The notes under the pieces: generated by a model
Database searches by the model: none
The model's input: only the letters and a program-made list of their open reading frames with translations
What the model was told of the DNA's origin: nothing
DNA from: UMGS1933 sp051891435
GTDB taxonomy: Bacteria; Bacillota; Clostridia; TANB77; CAG-508
Reading direction: 5' to 3'
Assembly (NCBI GenBank): GCA_051891435.1
Contig: JBJFFE010000016.1
Span: forward strand, 3,923-67,922
DNA length: 64,000 nt
Shown: piece after piece, positions 18,715-28,350 of the stretch
Numbering within the stretch: position 1 is the stretch's first letter
Layout of the letters: each line of letters opens with the position of its first letter
Position numbers and translations under genes: made by a program

Positions 18715-19875
18715 ATGAAGATCGCATTTTTTTTAGATGTAAAATTAAAAGAGAAGGATGCTGTTTATTATACAACTGGTGCAGCTGATTACAAATATTT
18801 TAATAGCCATAAAATAACAAAAAATGATGAATTAATAGTATTGTGCAGACAAGAAGCCACAAATAACATTCAAGGATTAGCAAAATCTTCTGGGGAAAAA
18901 GTAAAATTTATTACAATAAGTAACTATAAAGAATTATTTAATAAAAAAATGAAAAACAATATAAAGGAAATGATTGACAATACAGACTTATGTATAGTAA
19001 AGCTACCCACAATAATTGGATTGTTTATTTGCCACATATTAAATAAAAAAAACAAAAAAATCATAATTGAAATGGTAGGATCACCATTGGAGGCATTATG
19101 GTACAGAGGAGGAATTATTTACAAAATTGTAGCCCCCATTATTTATAAACTAAACAAATATTATATAAAAAAAGCCGTATGCGTAACTTATGTGTCAAAT
19201 AATTTTCTGCAAAATAGATATCCAACAGAAGGAAAAAAATTTACAATATCAGATGTACTAATTAGGGATATAGATAAAGAGGTATTAAATAATAGGATAA
19301 ATAAGATAAAAAGGCTTGATATAAACACCGCTCCAATAAAAATAGGTTTAATAGGAGCTCTAGATGTAAACTATAAAGGACACTTAACTGCAATAAAAGC
19401 ATTGAAAATATTAAAAAACAAATTTGAAAATATAGAATTGCATTTTTTAGGAAATGGCAATCAAGAAAGATGGAAAAAAATAGCGAAGAAAAACAAAGTT
19501 AAAAATAATATAATTTTTGATGCAACGCTACCACATGAAGAGATCTATAAATGGTTTGATAATATGGATATCTATATTATTCCAAGTATGACGGAAGGCA
19601 TGCCAAGGTCTTTGATAGAAGCAATGAGTAGAGGTTGCCCATGTATAGGGACACAAGTAGGAGGAATTTCAGAATTACTTGATGAAGATATGATGATTAA
19701 GAAAAAAAATTATAAGCAACTAGCGCAAAGAATAAGTGATATAATTAATGACAAAGAAAAAATGATTTTTTATTCTGAAAAAAATATAAAGAAGGTAGTA
19801 AAATATCAAAGTAATGATATTAACAAAGAGATAGAGAAATATCATAATTTTATTTTGAAAGAGGCTATGAAATGA
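18715..19875 (+). CDS. GT4 family glycosyltransferase
   Basis: 386 aa GT-B enzyme. Acceptor domain starting MKIAFFLDVKLKEKD; donor-binding domain with IGLIGALDVNYKGH, LHFLGNGNQERWKK and the E-x7-E motif in SMTEGMPRSLIEAMSRGCP. The last codons overlap the next gene by 4 bp (ATGA), indicating translational coupling. Cytoplasmic repeat-unit assembly; specificity unknown. Confidence 0.9.
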   Translation: MKIAFFLDVKLKEKDAVYYTTGAADYKYFNSHKITKNDELIVLCRQEATNNIQGLAKSSGEKVKFITISNYKELFNKKMKNNIKEMIDNTDLCIVKLPTIIGLFICHILNKKNKKIIIEMVGSPLEALWYRGGIIYKIVAPIIYKLNKYYIKKAVCVTYVSNNFLQNRYPTEGKKFTISDVLIRDIDKEVLNNRINKIKRLDINTAPIKIGLIGALDVNYKGHLTAIKALKILKNKFENIELHFLGNGNQERWKKIAKKNKVKNNIIFDATLPHEEIYKWFDNMDIYIIPSMTEGMPRSLIEAMSRGCPCIGTQVGGISELLDEDMMIKKKNYKQLAQRISDIINDKEKMIFYSEKNIKKVVKYQSNDINKEIEKYHNFILKEAMK

Positions 19876-20960
19876 TTAGAGTATTACAAGTAGTTAACCG
19901 TATGGGATATGGTGGAATAGAAACTTTTTTAATGAACATATATAGGAATATTGACAGAAGTAAAATTCAATTTGATTTTGCTGTACATACAGAAGAAAAA
20001 GGAGAATATGACGATGAAATAAAAAAAATGGGAGGTAATATTTATTATTTTAATTCAAGGAGAAATGGGTTAATAGAATATTATAAAGATTGGAATAAAT
20101 TTTTAAAAGAAAATGCTTCAAAATATGTAGCAATACATATGCATGCTAGTTCTTTAACTACTGTTTTACCAATAAAGCTAGCAAAAAAGCATAAAATAAA
20201 GAACAGAATAATCCATGCACATAGTACTTTACAATCAGGAAAAATACACAATGTTTTAAACAAGATACACCAAATAAATATTAAAAAATATGCAACTGAT
20301 TTATTTGCGTGTTCTACAGAAGCAGGAATTTATGTCTTTGGAAAAAATCCATTTTGCTTAGTACATAATGGAATAGATGTACTAAGGTATTCGTTCAATC
20401 AGAATATTAGACAACAAGTAAGAAATGAACTAGAAATAAAAGAAAACGAAGTTGCAATTGTACATATTGGAAGATTTGTTCCTGAAAAAAATCATAAGTT
20501 TTTAATTGATATTTTTGATAAAATTGATAACATTAATTTTCGTTGTAAACTGTTTTTAATAGGAGATGGAGTACTAAAGAATGATATAGAACAAAAAGTT
20601 AATGAGAAAAATTTACAAAACAAAATAAAATTTTTAGGAAGAAGAAATGATGTAAATAGAATATTACAAGGAATGGATTTGTGTATTTTTCCGTCAATAT
20701 TTGAAGGATTACCTGTTACAATGATTGAGATGCAGGCAGCTGGGTTACCAATCTTTGCATCAAATAATATTTCATCGGAAACTAAAATTTCAGATTTAGT
20801 GGAATTTATATCTCTTTTAAAAAGTGATGAAGAATGGGCAAAATTAGTATTAGAAAATATGAATTTTCAAAGAAAAAATATGAGTGAAATAATAGAAAAG
20901 GCGGGTTATGATATAAAGAGTACAATTAATATGATATTGAATATATATTTAAGGAGTTAA
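19872..20960 (+). CDS. GT4 family glycosyltransferase (EpsF-like)
   Basis: 362 aa GT-B enzyme. Begins VLQVVNRMGYGGIETFLMNIYR, the signature start of EpsF/CapH-like glycosyltransferases; the C-terminal half has IVHIGRFVPEKNH, LIGDGVLKNDIE, FLGRRNDV and FPSIFEGLPVTMIEMQAAG. It overlaps the previous gene by 4 bp and is followed within 2 bp by the polymerase. Donor sugar cannot be deduced. Confidence 0.92.
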   Translation: MIRVLQVVNRMGYGGIETFLMNIYRNIDRSKIQFDFAVHTEEKGEYDDEIKKMGGNIYYFNSRRNGLIEYYKDWNKFLKENASKYVAIHMHASSLTTVLPIKLAKKHKIKNRIIHAHSTLQSGKIHNVLNKIHQINIKKYATDLFACSTEAGIYVFGKNPFCLVHNGIDVLRYSFNQNIRQQVRNELEIKENEVAIVHIGRFVPEKNHKFLIDIFDKIDNINFRCKLFLIGDGVLKNDIEQKVNEKNLQNKIKFLGRRNDVNRILQGMDLCIFPSIFEGLPVTMIEMQAAGLPIFASNNISSETKISDLVEFISLLKSDEEWAKLVLENMNFQRKNMSEIIEKAGYDIKSTINMILNIYLRS

Positions 20961-20961
20961 T

Positions 20962-22401
20962 ATGTATAAAAAAAATGGCAATAAAAAATTATATTTATTT
21001 GTAGATATAATAATACTAATAATATCTATTATTATATCCACTTTCTATAATATAGAAGAATTATCAATTAATTATGAAAAAAATCTATTTATTTTAGGCT
21101 GGATTATAAATGTATTATTTTTGTGGGATATTTATAGCATATATAAAATAAAAAGGAATATTTTAGATTTTAATATAATTTTTTTGATTTTTTTATTTGT
21201 ATTTTGTAATGGACAAACGTTTCTATATACATTAGGAGTTCCTATAAAGAAACTTTCAGTAATAAAAATAGCATCTAGTTACCAAATAATGAAAGAAATA
21301 ATATATTTTTATTTTAGTTTATTGTTTTTTCAAATAGGTTCTATGTTATGTATAAATAGTAATAATGATAATATAGAAGATATAAATGATAATATTTTTA
21401 AAAAATCAATTAAAATATTTGCATATATGCTTGCAATAATATCGGTAATACCATACGTATACATACTATTACCCAAGATTAAATTATCTGTACAATTAGG
21501 ATATAAAGCATTATATACAAACTCTACTTCTATATCAGGTGTTATTGGCTATATTGCAAAAATGTTTATACCTTCTTTAATAATGCTATTATATAGTTAT
21601 AAAAACAATAAGAAAATTGCTTATTTTATAATAGGAGTATTGTCAACAATAGCCTTTGTAAATGTATTTATAGGTGCAAGAGGGGATGGACTTTCAATTA
21701 TAGTAATAATATTAGTATTTTATGGTACTTGTATACAAAAGTTTGAAAAAGGTAAAATATTAAAATTAGCAATAATAGTATTATTAATAATGATTGTAAT
21801 TCCAATTGCTGCTACTTTTAGAACACAAGAAAATAAAAGTATATCAGCGTTTGTAAATGAAATTCAAAAAAATATTACAAGTACTGAAACTAATTTTTTA
21901 GTAAAGACAATTTCCGAACTAGGCTATACAATGCACTCTTTTATATTGACAGATGAAGTTGTTCCTAATATAGTAGATTATAAATATGGAGAGTCATATA
22001 TTGCAAGTATAATGATGATAATTCCTAGTAAGTTAATGGGGGGGTATTCATTTGCTAATAGTGCTGCGTTAGATATCTGGTTGCAAGATATACATAATAT
22101 GTCATATGGACCAGGATTTTCAATTGTTGCAGAAACTTATTATAATTTCGGATTTTATGGAGGGATAGTATTTATTATGGTAATAGGATTTGTATATTCA
22201 AAAGTTTTGAATATGCACTCTAATAAAAGCAATAAAAATACATTACTAAAATTACTATCATTAGTATTTTTATACAACTCTTTGTTAGTAGCTAGATTTC
22301 CGTTCCATAATACGGTCAGAAATATAGTATACATGTATATAATACCATATTTATCAATTATTCTTATATATAATACTATTACAAGGAAAGAGAGGAATTA
22401 A
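20962..22401 (+). CDS. O-antigen/capsule repeat-unit polymerase (Wzy-like)
   Basis: 479 aa integral membrane protein with about twelve hydrophobic segments. It shows the arrangement of the oligosaccharide repeat-unit polymerase family, including a long extracellular loop around residues 285-375 containing GARGDG upstream and an IVAETYYNFGFYGGI block. It would join repeat units at the outer face of the membrane. Low sequence conservation is normal for Wzy; the call rests on topology and on its place between glycosyltransferases and the flippase. Confidence 0.85.
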   Translation: MYKKNGNKKLYLFVDIIILIISIIISTFYNIEELSINYEKNLFILGWIINVLFLWDIYSIYKIKRNILDFNIIFLIFLFVFCNGQTFLYTLGVPIKKLSVIKIASSYQIMKEIIYFYFSLLFFQIGSMLCINSNNDNIEDINDNIFKKSIKIFAYMLAIISVIPYVYILLPKIKLSVQLGYKALYTNSTSISGVIGYIAKMFIPSLIMLLYSYKNNKKIAYFIIGVLSTIAFVNVFIGARGDGLSIIVIILVFYGTCIQKFEKGKILKLAIIVLLIMIVIPIAATFRTQENKSISAFVNEIQKNITSTETNFLVKTISELGYTMHSFILTDEVVPNIVDYKYGESYIASIMMIIPSKLMGGYSFANSAALDIWLQDIHNMSYGPGFSIVAETYYNFGFYGGIVFIMVIGFVYSKVLNMHSNKSNKNTLLKLLSLVFLYNSLLVARFPFHNTVRNIVYMYIIPYLSIILIYNTITRKERN

Positions 22402-22403
22402 AC

Positions 22404-23327
22404 ATGAAATTATTGTCAATATTTACGCCAACTTATAATAGGGGGTACATAATAGAGAAACTATATAAATCACTATTAGAGCAGAACACAGATGTAGAAT
22501 TCGAATGGATTATAATAGACGATGGCTCAACTGATGACACTGAACAAAAAGTGAAACTATGGAAGAAAAATCATAATAATTTTGACATTATATATAAAAA
22601 ACAAATTAATAGAGGAAAACATATAGCAATAAATGAAGGTGTAAAATTAGCAACCGGAAAGTTGTTTTTTATAGTAGATTCAGATGACCATTTAGCAGAT
22701 AATGCAATAAATAAAATTGCATATTGGGAATCTAAATTCACAAAAGAAGAAAAAGAAAAGTTTGTAGGCATTTCAGGAAATAGAGGATATAATGAGAAAA
22801 AGATAGTTGGTAAAACATTTAAAGGGAAATACCTTGATGCCACAACTATTGAGAGAAGAAAATATAATATATTAGGAGATAAGGCAGAAGTATTTTATAC
22901 AGAAGTTTTAAGAAAATATGAATTTCCACAAATTGAAAATGAAAGATTTTTATCTGAAGCATATATCTGGAATAAAATCGCACTAGATGGATATAAAATA
23001 AGATGGATTAATGAAATTTTTATTATATGTAATTACTTACAAGATGGTCTTACTGCTAAATCTTACAAAATTGCAAGAGAAAATCCAAAAGGAACGTTAC
23101 TATATTTAAAACAATTAATAGAAATTGAAAAAAAAACAATTAGAAAATTGGCGCATTATGTATCATATTGTAATATTGCATCAGAAATTTATACTAAAGA
23201 AGAGATAATAAAACAACTTAATATATCCAATTTAAAATATAATATGTTTATAATAATAGGTAATGTAAGGAAAGTAATAAATGATAAGAGTAAAAAAAAT
23301 AATAAAATATTTAAAAATGAAAATTAA
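22404..23327 (+). CDS. GT2 family glycosyltransferase (GT-A fold)
   Basis: 307 aa. N-terminal GT-A domain: SIFTPTYNRGYIIEKLYKSL, WIIIDDGSTDDTE (nucleotide binding), RGKHIAINEGV and the metal-binding FIVDSDDHL. The C-terminal 100 residues are basic and not typed. Its end overlaps the acetyltransferase start by 47 bp. It would add one residue of the repeat unit. Confidence 0.93.
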   Translation: MKLLSIFTPTYNRGYIIEKLYKSLLEQNTDVEFEWIIIDDGSTDDTEQKVKLWKKNHNNFDIIYKKQINRGKHIAINEGVKLATGKLFFIVDSDDHLADNAINKIAYWESKFTKEEKEKFVGISGNRGYNEKKIVGKTFKGKYLDATTIERRKYNILGDKAEVFYTEVLRKYEFPQIENERFLSEAYIWNKIALDGYKIRWINEIFIICNYLQDGLTAKSYKIARENPKGTLLYLKQLIEIEKKTIRKLAHYVSYCNIASEIYTKEEIIKQLNISNLKYNMFIIIGNVRKVINDKSKKNNKIFKNEN

Positions 23328-23962
23328 TTTAAAGAAAACTAAAAACACAATTATAAATTCAATGGATATATGTAATGATATAAACATAGGTGAAAATTGT
23401 GTTATTGCAAAAACAGTACGAATAGGTACAAACGTGAAGATTGGAAAATGCACATATATTAGCCCTAGAAGTACTGTTGACTCAAATGTTATAATAGGTA
23501 GTTATTGCTCAATAGCACCAAATGTTTTTATAGCACCAGGACAACATAAAATAAGTAATGTGACTACGCATCCGATATTATTCGATCCAATTTGGAGAAA
23601 AAAACTAAATATACCAGAAAAAGAATATTATCAAAAAGAAATTGGTAAACAAGAAAAAGAAACAATTATTGGAAATGATGTGTGGATACGGATTAAATGC
23701 AATTATTATGAGAGGAATAATAATAGGAAATGGAGCTATAATTGGAGCAGGAGCTATAGTTACTAAAGATGTTCCGCCATATGCTGTTGTTGCAGGAAAT
23801 CCAGCTAAAATAATAAAATACAGATTTGAAGAAGAACAAATAAAAAAACTTGGCAAAATGGATAAGTGGTGGGATTTACCAATTGAAGTTATAGAACGAA
23901 GAATACCAGAAATGTATAACATTGAACAGTACATAAACAAATATTATCAGGAGGAAAAATGA
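23281..23962 (+). CDS. Left-handed beta-helix acetyltransferase (CatB/LbH), needs +1 frameshift at CGG
   Basis: Hexapeptide-repeat O-acetyltransferase of the capsule locus. The annotated frame breaks at an in-frame CGG (23689); skipping the C and reading GGA restores the family motif NDVWIG-LNAIIM-RGI and gives a 226-aa protein with complete repeats (IGAGAIVTKDVPPYAVVAGNPAK) and a normal C-terminus. Without the shift the reading frame stops 25 codons later. Start ATG 23281 with RBS AAGGA, inside the end of the GT2 gene. Its TGA overlaps the flippase ATG, which argues that the full-length frame is the translated one. Read normally it would be called a pseudogene. Confidence 0.85.
23689..23692 (+). 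other. CGGA recoding site (Gly, +1)
   Basis: In-frame CGG after ATA; GGA in the +1 frame encodes the conserved glycine of DVWIG. Zero-frame reading gives Arg and a non-homologous tail. Confidence 0.8.
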
Positions 23963-25489
23963 GAACAGAAAATTCAATAAAAAATGGAATAATTGCAGCT
24001 ACTATGACAATAATAAATATATTAATAGGATTTATTGCACAAAAAGTATTTATTGTTTCTCTTGGAAAAGAATATTTGGGAATAAATAGTTTATTTACAA
24101 ATATTATATCTATGCTTTCAATAGTAGAACTAGGATTCCGGTTCTGCAATAATATATAATTTATATAAACCTTTAGCAGATAATAATAAAGAAGAAATAA
24201 AAACATTAGTTGATTTCTATAAAAAAACATATAGAATAATTGCTACATCAATCTTGACTATAGGTATATGTATAATTCCATTTTTAGAAGATATTGTTGG
24301 AAAAGTAAACATACGAGAAAACTTAAATCTCATATTTTTACTATATTTAACAGATGTAGTTGTATCTTATTTATTAACCTATAAAAGATCTATATTATAT
24401 GCCGACCAGAAAACATATATAATTAATATCATACATATTGGATATTTAGTTACTATGAATACTATACAGATTGCAATATTATTATATAGTAAAAACTTCA
24501 TATTATATCTTATAACTAAAATAGTTTGTAGAGCTTTAGAAAATATAGTAATAACAAAAATTGCAAATAAAAGATATCCATATCTTAAGGAAAAGAATAT
24601 TACTAAAATCTCTAAAAAAACCAAGAGCAATATTGTTATAAAAATAAAAGGACTCTTTTTTCATAAAATAGGGTCATTCCTTGTATTAGGAACCGATAAT
24701 ATAATAATTTCAAAATTCTTGGGTGTAGTAACAGTAGGGCTGTATTCGAATTATAATCTGATAATACAAGCAGTATCAAATTTGTTTGGACAAATATTCG
24801 CATCATTAACAGCCACAGTTGGAAATTTATTATTAGAAAAGAATAATGAAAAATCATATAAAATTTATAAAAATGTTATGTTTTTGAATTCTTGTTTATT
24901 TACCTTTGCATCTGTATCAATATTATGCTTGATAGAACCATTTATAACATTATGGATAGGAATTGAATACATATTACCATATTCAGTATTAGTTATTTTG
25001 GTAATTAATTTTTATCTTCAAGGTATAAGAAAAGCATATGGACTTTTTAAAGAAGCAGCGGGAATTTTTTATGAGGATCGTTTTGTCCCTTTAATAGAAT
25101 CAATAGTTAATATAGTTTCTTCATTAATATTTGTAAAAATATTGGGATTAGAAGGAGTATTTCTAGGAACTATTGCAAGTTGTTTAGTACTATATATTTA
25201 TAGCTTTCCAAAATTCGTATACAAAGGATTGTTTGGGAAAAACTATACAAAATATATAAAAGATAATTTGAGGTATATGTTACCTTCTGCAATCTCCATA
25301 ATTATAACTGCAATTATTATAAAAAAAATAATAATTACAAATATTTTCATACAATTATTAGTAAATGCTATAATATCGTTAATAGTACCAAACTTAATTA
25401 TGATATTAATATTTTATAAAACAGATGAAGTTAAATATTATAAAGATATGTTAGTGAGAATATTGGGATCAAAAAACATTAATTTATAA
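23959..25489 (+). CDS. Polysaccharide flippase (Wzx/MATE-like), needs +1 frameshift at CGG
   Basis: Lipid-linked repeat-unit flippase, about 509 aa and about twelve to fourteen transmembrane segments when read through a +1 shift at 24139. The N-terminal part (MRTENSIKNGIIAATMTIINILIGF..., KEYLGINSLFTNIISMLSIVELGF) continues in the shifted frame as GSAIIYNLYKPLADNNKEE, the usual Wzx motif. The zero frame stops six codons after the CGG. Both parts are conserved-looking over their full length with no other lesion. It overlaps the acetyltransferase by 4 bp. Confidence 0.85.
24139..24142 (+). other. CGGT recoding site (Gly, +1)
   Basis: In-frame CGG after TTC; GGT in the +1 frame supplies the second glycine of the GFGSAI motif. 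Zero frame ends at a TAA after six codons. Confidence 0.8.
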
Positions 25490-25527
25490 TAATATATTAT
25501 GAAAAAATATTTATATAATACATAAAG

Positions 25528-25860
25528 TGCAACAGAACAAGAAAAGACCATATAGCAGATGTGATAATAAGCAAAAAACCAAAAGTTGTAGGAATATATA
25601 GATTAACTATGAAAAGTGGTTCTGATAATTTTAGATCTAGTGCAATACAAGGTATTATGAAAAGAATAAAAGCAAAAGGTATTGAAGTTGTAGTATATGA
25701 GCCTACCTTAAATGAAGAAGAGTTCTTTAATAGTAGAGTTATAAAAAATATAGACGAATTTAAAAAATTATCAGATGTAATAGTTGCAAACAGATTAAAT
25801 GATGAATTAAAAGATGTTAAAGATAAAATATATACTAGAGACTTATTTAGTAGAGATTAA
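25528..25860 (+). pseudogene. ugd: 3' remnant of UDP-glucose 6-dehydrogenase
   Basis: About 110 codons matching the C-terminal UDP-binding domain of UDP-glucose dehydrogenases: TRKDHIADVII, PKVVGIYRLTMKSGSDNFR, SSAIQGIMKRIKAKGIEV, YEPTLNEEEFF, DVIVANR and the terminal YTRDLFSRD. The in-frame sequence begins abruptly around 25528 and the N-terminal NAD domain is absent, with stops just upstream. No RBS supports a start at the GTG 25561. Likely a recombination scar at the end of the polysaccharide locus. Confidence 0.85.
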
Positions 25861-25955
25861 AATTAAATAGCACATGTGCAAAAAAAATGCAGTAGAAGCA
25901 CTACAAGAAATATCTCTTCTTATAATTTAGAAATGAAAATAAATAATGCTTTATG

Positions 25956-25999
25956 AGCCCTAAAGCTTAGAATAAATCTAAATTTTAGGGCTATTTTTG
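25956..25999 (+). terminator. Rho-independent terminator after polysaccharide locus
   Basis: AGCCCTAAA...TTTAGGGCT stem followed by ATTTTTGT. Separates the capsule operon from the toxin-antitoxin pair. Confidence 0.8.
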
Positions 26000-26023
26000 T
26001 CGAATTATGGCGAACGAATTTTC

Positions 26024-26052
26024 TTGACAATTTGTGTCAGTAATTGTAATAT
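26024..26052 (+). promoter_or_regulatory. Predicted upstream promoter of toxin-antitoxin operon
   Basis: TTGACA, 17-bp spacer, TAATAT. Confidence 0.6.
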
Positions 26053-26079
26053 AGTGTAAATAAAAAACATAAATACTAA

Positions 26080-26109
26080 TTGACAAACTATCAACTGATA
26101 GTGTATAAT
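26080..26109 (+). promoter_or_regulatory. Promoter with embedded palindromic operator
   Basis: TTGACA (26080), 18-bp spacer, TATAAT (26104). The spacer contains the inverted repeat ACTATCA-AC-TGATAGT (26087-26102), well placed for autorepression by the HTH antitoxin encoded downstream. Confidence 0.75.
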
Positions 26110-26122
26110 AAGGAGGCAGGAC

Positions 26123-26536
26123 ATGGATACGAATTTTATTTCTACGCAAGAAGAGGTCAATGAATTTCTAAAAGAACTTAAAGATATAATTTCTAGTAAT
26201 AAGTTTAATGTTGAAAATGATTTGGATATTATTCTAAAAAAGAAAAATGAAAATTTATTAGATCCATATACAACTCAAAATACACTATTAGCCCTAGATT
26301 TTGATAAACATGATATTGTAGATACCTTAAAGTCTCTAACAGATAAAGACTATATAGAAACAGGAAACGACATAAAAAATAATCAGTTGCCAAAACTTTA
26401 TATCTTTGGAAAAACAATACAGGGAAAAGTAATATACATAAAAATTAAAATACGAGATAAAATAAATCATAAAGTGTTTTGTATTTCTTTTCATTTTGCT
26501 AGATATCCACTAACAAAATTCCCATATAATAATTAG
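26123..26536 (+). CDS. MqsR-like toxin (type II toxin-antitoxin)
   Basis: 137 aa. The C-terminal 75 residues follow the MqsR pattern: LLALDFDKHDIVDTLKSLTDKDY, then PKLYIFGKTIQGKVIYIKIKI and a VFCISFHFA strand, like GLDF...VIIGLSESDFYK and the VTGQVYLKI core of Escherichia coli MqsR, an mRNA interferase. The N-terminal about 45 residues are extra and helical. RBS AAGGAGG. It precedes an antitoxin gene with zinc-finger/HTH and Panacea domains, toxin-first order as in mqsRA. Activity as an endoribonuclease is inferred from the family. Confidence 0.75.
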   Translation: MDTNFISTQEEVNEFLKELKDIISSNKFNVENDLDIILKKKNENLLDPYTTQNTLLALDFDKHDIVDTLKSLTDKDYIETGNDIKNNQLPKLYIFGKTIQGKVIYIKIKIRDKINHKVFCISFHFARYPLTKFPYNN

Positions 26537-26549
26537 GAGGTGTATACAC

Positions 26550-27593
26550 ATGGATATTTTAATTGAAAAAGTAAAAATTGATTGTCCTTTTTGTAATGAA
26601 GAGCATGTAGTAGAAAAAAGAAAAAGAACTACAGTAGGATTAATAAAAAATGAGCAAGTTAATTATGAAGAACAATATTTTTTATGTAATAAAACACAAT
26701 CTAATGAAAATGAATTTGTTACAGCTAAATTAATGGATGGAAATTTACTAAATGCTAGAGATAAATATAGAAAAAATCATAATTTACTTACATCTAAACA
26801 AATTAAAGAAATAAGAGAAAAGTATAAACTAACACAAGCAGAATTTTCATTTTTACTAGGATTAGGAGAAATTACCATTACCAGGTATGAGTCTAAATTA
26901 ATACAAAATGAAACTTATGATAAGTTAATAAGGCTAATTGATGAAAATGCTTTGTTTGCTTTGGAATCTTTGAAAGAGAATAAAGATAAGTTTACCAATA
27001 ATAGATATGAAGAAATAGAAAATAATATAAAAAGAATAATAAATGAAAATACATACAATTACCTAAATGTGCAAGAAATCTATACCAAATATATTGAATA
27101 TGATGATGAAACTATCTATAATGGGTTTAAAAAAATAAGTATTGATAAAATAGAAGCTGTACTAAAATATGTTGCAGAAAGAATAGATAATTTGTATAAA
27201 GTTAAGCTAATGAAAATATTGTGGTATATAGATTTTATATATTACAAAACTTATAAAAAATCTATGATGGGCTTAGTTTATTCTCATCAAAAAATGGGAG
27301 CTTTACCAATAGGATTTGACGAAATTATTAAGTTGCCAGCTCTAATAATAAATGAGCAAATGAAGAAATATGATGGAGAATATAAAAGTTGCTATCATAT
27401 ATTACCAAATAAAAAATACAAAACTAAAAATTTACTTGAAAAAGAATTGATAGTTATAGATAAAGTTTTAAATAAATTTTCAAAATTTAATACTGATGAA
27501 ATTGTAGATTACATGCATAAAGAAAAAGCATATCAAGATACAAAGCCAAATCAGATAATAGAATACAGTATGGCTGAATATATTAATATTTAA
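26550..27593 (+). CDS. MqsA-type zinc-finger/HTH antitoxin fused to a Panacea (DUF4065) domain
   Basis: 347 aa. Residues 1-50: MqsA-like zinc-binding region with CPFCNEEHVVEKRKRT and a second Cys in FLCNKTQ. Residues about 70-135: HTH with LTSKQIKEIREKYKLTQAEFSFLLGLGEITITRYES. Residues about 200-345: Panacea/SocA-like antitoxin domain, with KLMKILWYIDFIYYKTYKKSMMGLVYSHQKMGALP and a late DEIVDYMHKEKAYQDT. RBS AGGAGGTG. Probably neutralises the MqsR-like protein and represses the operon through the palindrome in the promoter. A terminator follows. Confidence 0.8.
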   Translation: MDILIEKVKIDCPFCNEEHVVEKRKRTTVGLIKNEQVNYEEQYFLCNKTQSNENEFVTAKLMDGNLLNARDKYRKNHNLLTSKQIKEIREKYKLTQAEFSFLLGLGEITITRYESKLIQNETYDKLIRLIDENALFALESLKENKDKFTNNRYEEIENNIKRIINENTYNYLNVQEIYTKYIEYDDETIYNGFKKISIDKIEAVLKYVAERIDNLYKVKLMKILWYIDFIYYKTYKKSMMGLVYSHQKMGALPIGFDEIIKLPALIINEQMKKYDGEYKSCYHILPNKKYKTKNLLEKELIVIDKVLNKFSKFNTDEIVDYMHKEKAYQDTKPNQIIEYSMAEYINI

Positions 27594-27600
27594 ATAATAG

Positions 27601-27638
27601 AACCTAAAATTTAATCAAACTAAATTTTAGGTTTTTTC
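27601..27638 (+). terminator. Rho-independent terminator of toxin-antitoxin operon
   Basis: AACCTAAAATTTA / TAAATTTTAGGTT stem followed by TTTTTC. Confidence 0.85.
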
Positions 27639-27686
27639 ATATTCCCCTTACTTTAAGCATACCTTTTAATTAAGGAGGTAAATTCA

Positions 27687-28286
27687 GTGAAGAAGAAAAT
27701 TTTATTTATTTTTATGTTATGTTTGTTAGTATTTAGCACAGCAGTTTTTGCAGCAGACCAAGGATATGAATTTAACTTAAAATACGAAGGAGAAATAATT
27801 ATAGATGAGGCAAAAGAGGGAAGTGTAACCCTTACAGGAACAGATGCTACTCCATATACTAATGTACGTATTAAAGTAGATTTGGTATCAGGACCAGCTA
27901 CACCAAGCCTAATTGCATATGATTCAAATGGTACAAGATTTGATATAGCAGAAATTGGATATTGGGGACCACCAGCAGGTTTTGCAGTTGGAGGAACATT
28001 TACAAATGAAACACCAATTACAGCTACATATCCGAAAGCTGGAACATATGTAACAAAACTAAGTCTTGTAGATGTAAATAGTAATGAAGCTGTTATTACA
28101 AGCAAAGAGTTTACTATAACAGTAAAAGAGGCGAGTGCTCCAGAAAATAATGTAGTTGCAAATAATAATGTAGTTGAAAATATACCACAAGCAGGAATCA
28201 GCTTTTGGATATATCTTCTTATAGTTGTAGCTGCAGTTATAATTGTGTGGGCAGTAATATATTTTGTAAAAAATAAAAAAGACTAA
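27687..28286 (+). CDS. Secreted surface protein with an IPQAG sorting-type C-terminus
   Basis: 199 aa. Signal peptide at residues 1-24 (KKKILFIFMLCLLVFSTAVFA), a central beta-rich domain of about 115 residues (TLTGTDATPYTNVRIKV...), a short Asn/Val linker, then IPQAG followed by a 25-residue hydrophobic helix and the basic tail KNKKD. That is the layout of a sortase substrate with IPQAG replacing LPXTG. The sortase gene is the next one. Start is GTG with a strong AAGGAGG. No known function for the central domain. Confidence 0.8.
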   Translation: MKKKILFIFMLCLLVFSTAVFAADQGYEFNLKYEGEIIIDEAKEGSVTLTGTDATPYTNVRIKVDLVSGPATPSLIAYDSNGTRFDIAEIGYWGPPAGFAVGGTFTNETPITATYPKAGTYVTKLSLVDVNSNEAVITSKEFTITVKEASAPENNVVANNNVVENIPQAGISFWIYLLIVVAAVIIVWAVIYFVKNKKD

Positions 28287-28350
28287 AACATGCACAAATT
28301 TTATTAATTAATAATATTATATATTATTAATTAATTTTAAGGTGATTGCT

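Noticed and set aside
25528..25860. ugd fragment as a complete small gene
   Set aside because: Matches only the C-terminal domain of a protein of about 400 aa and has no ribosome binding site.
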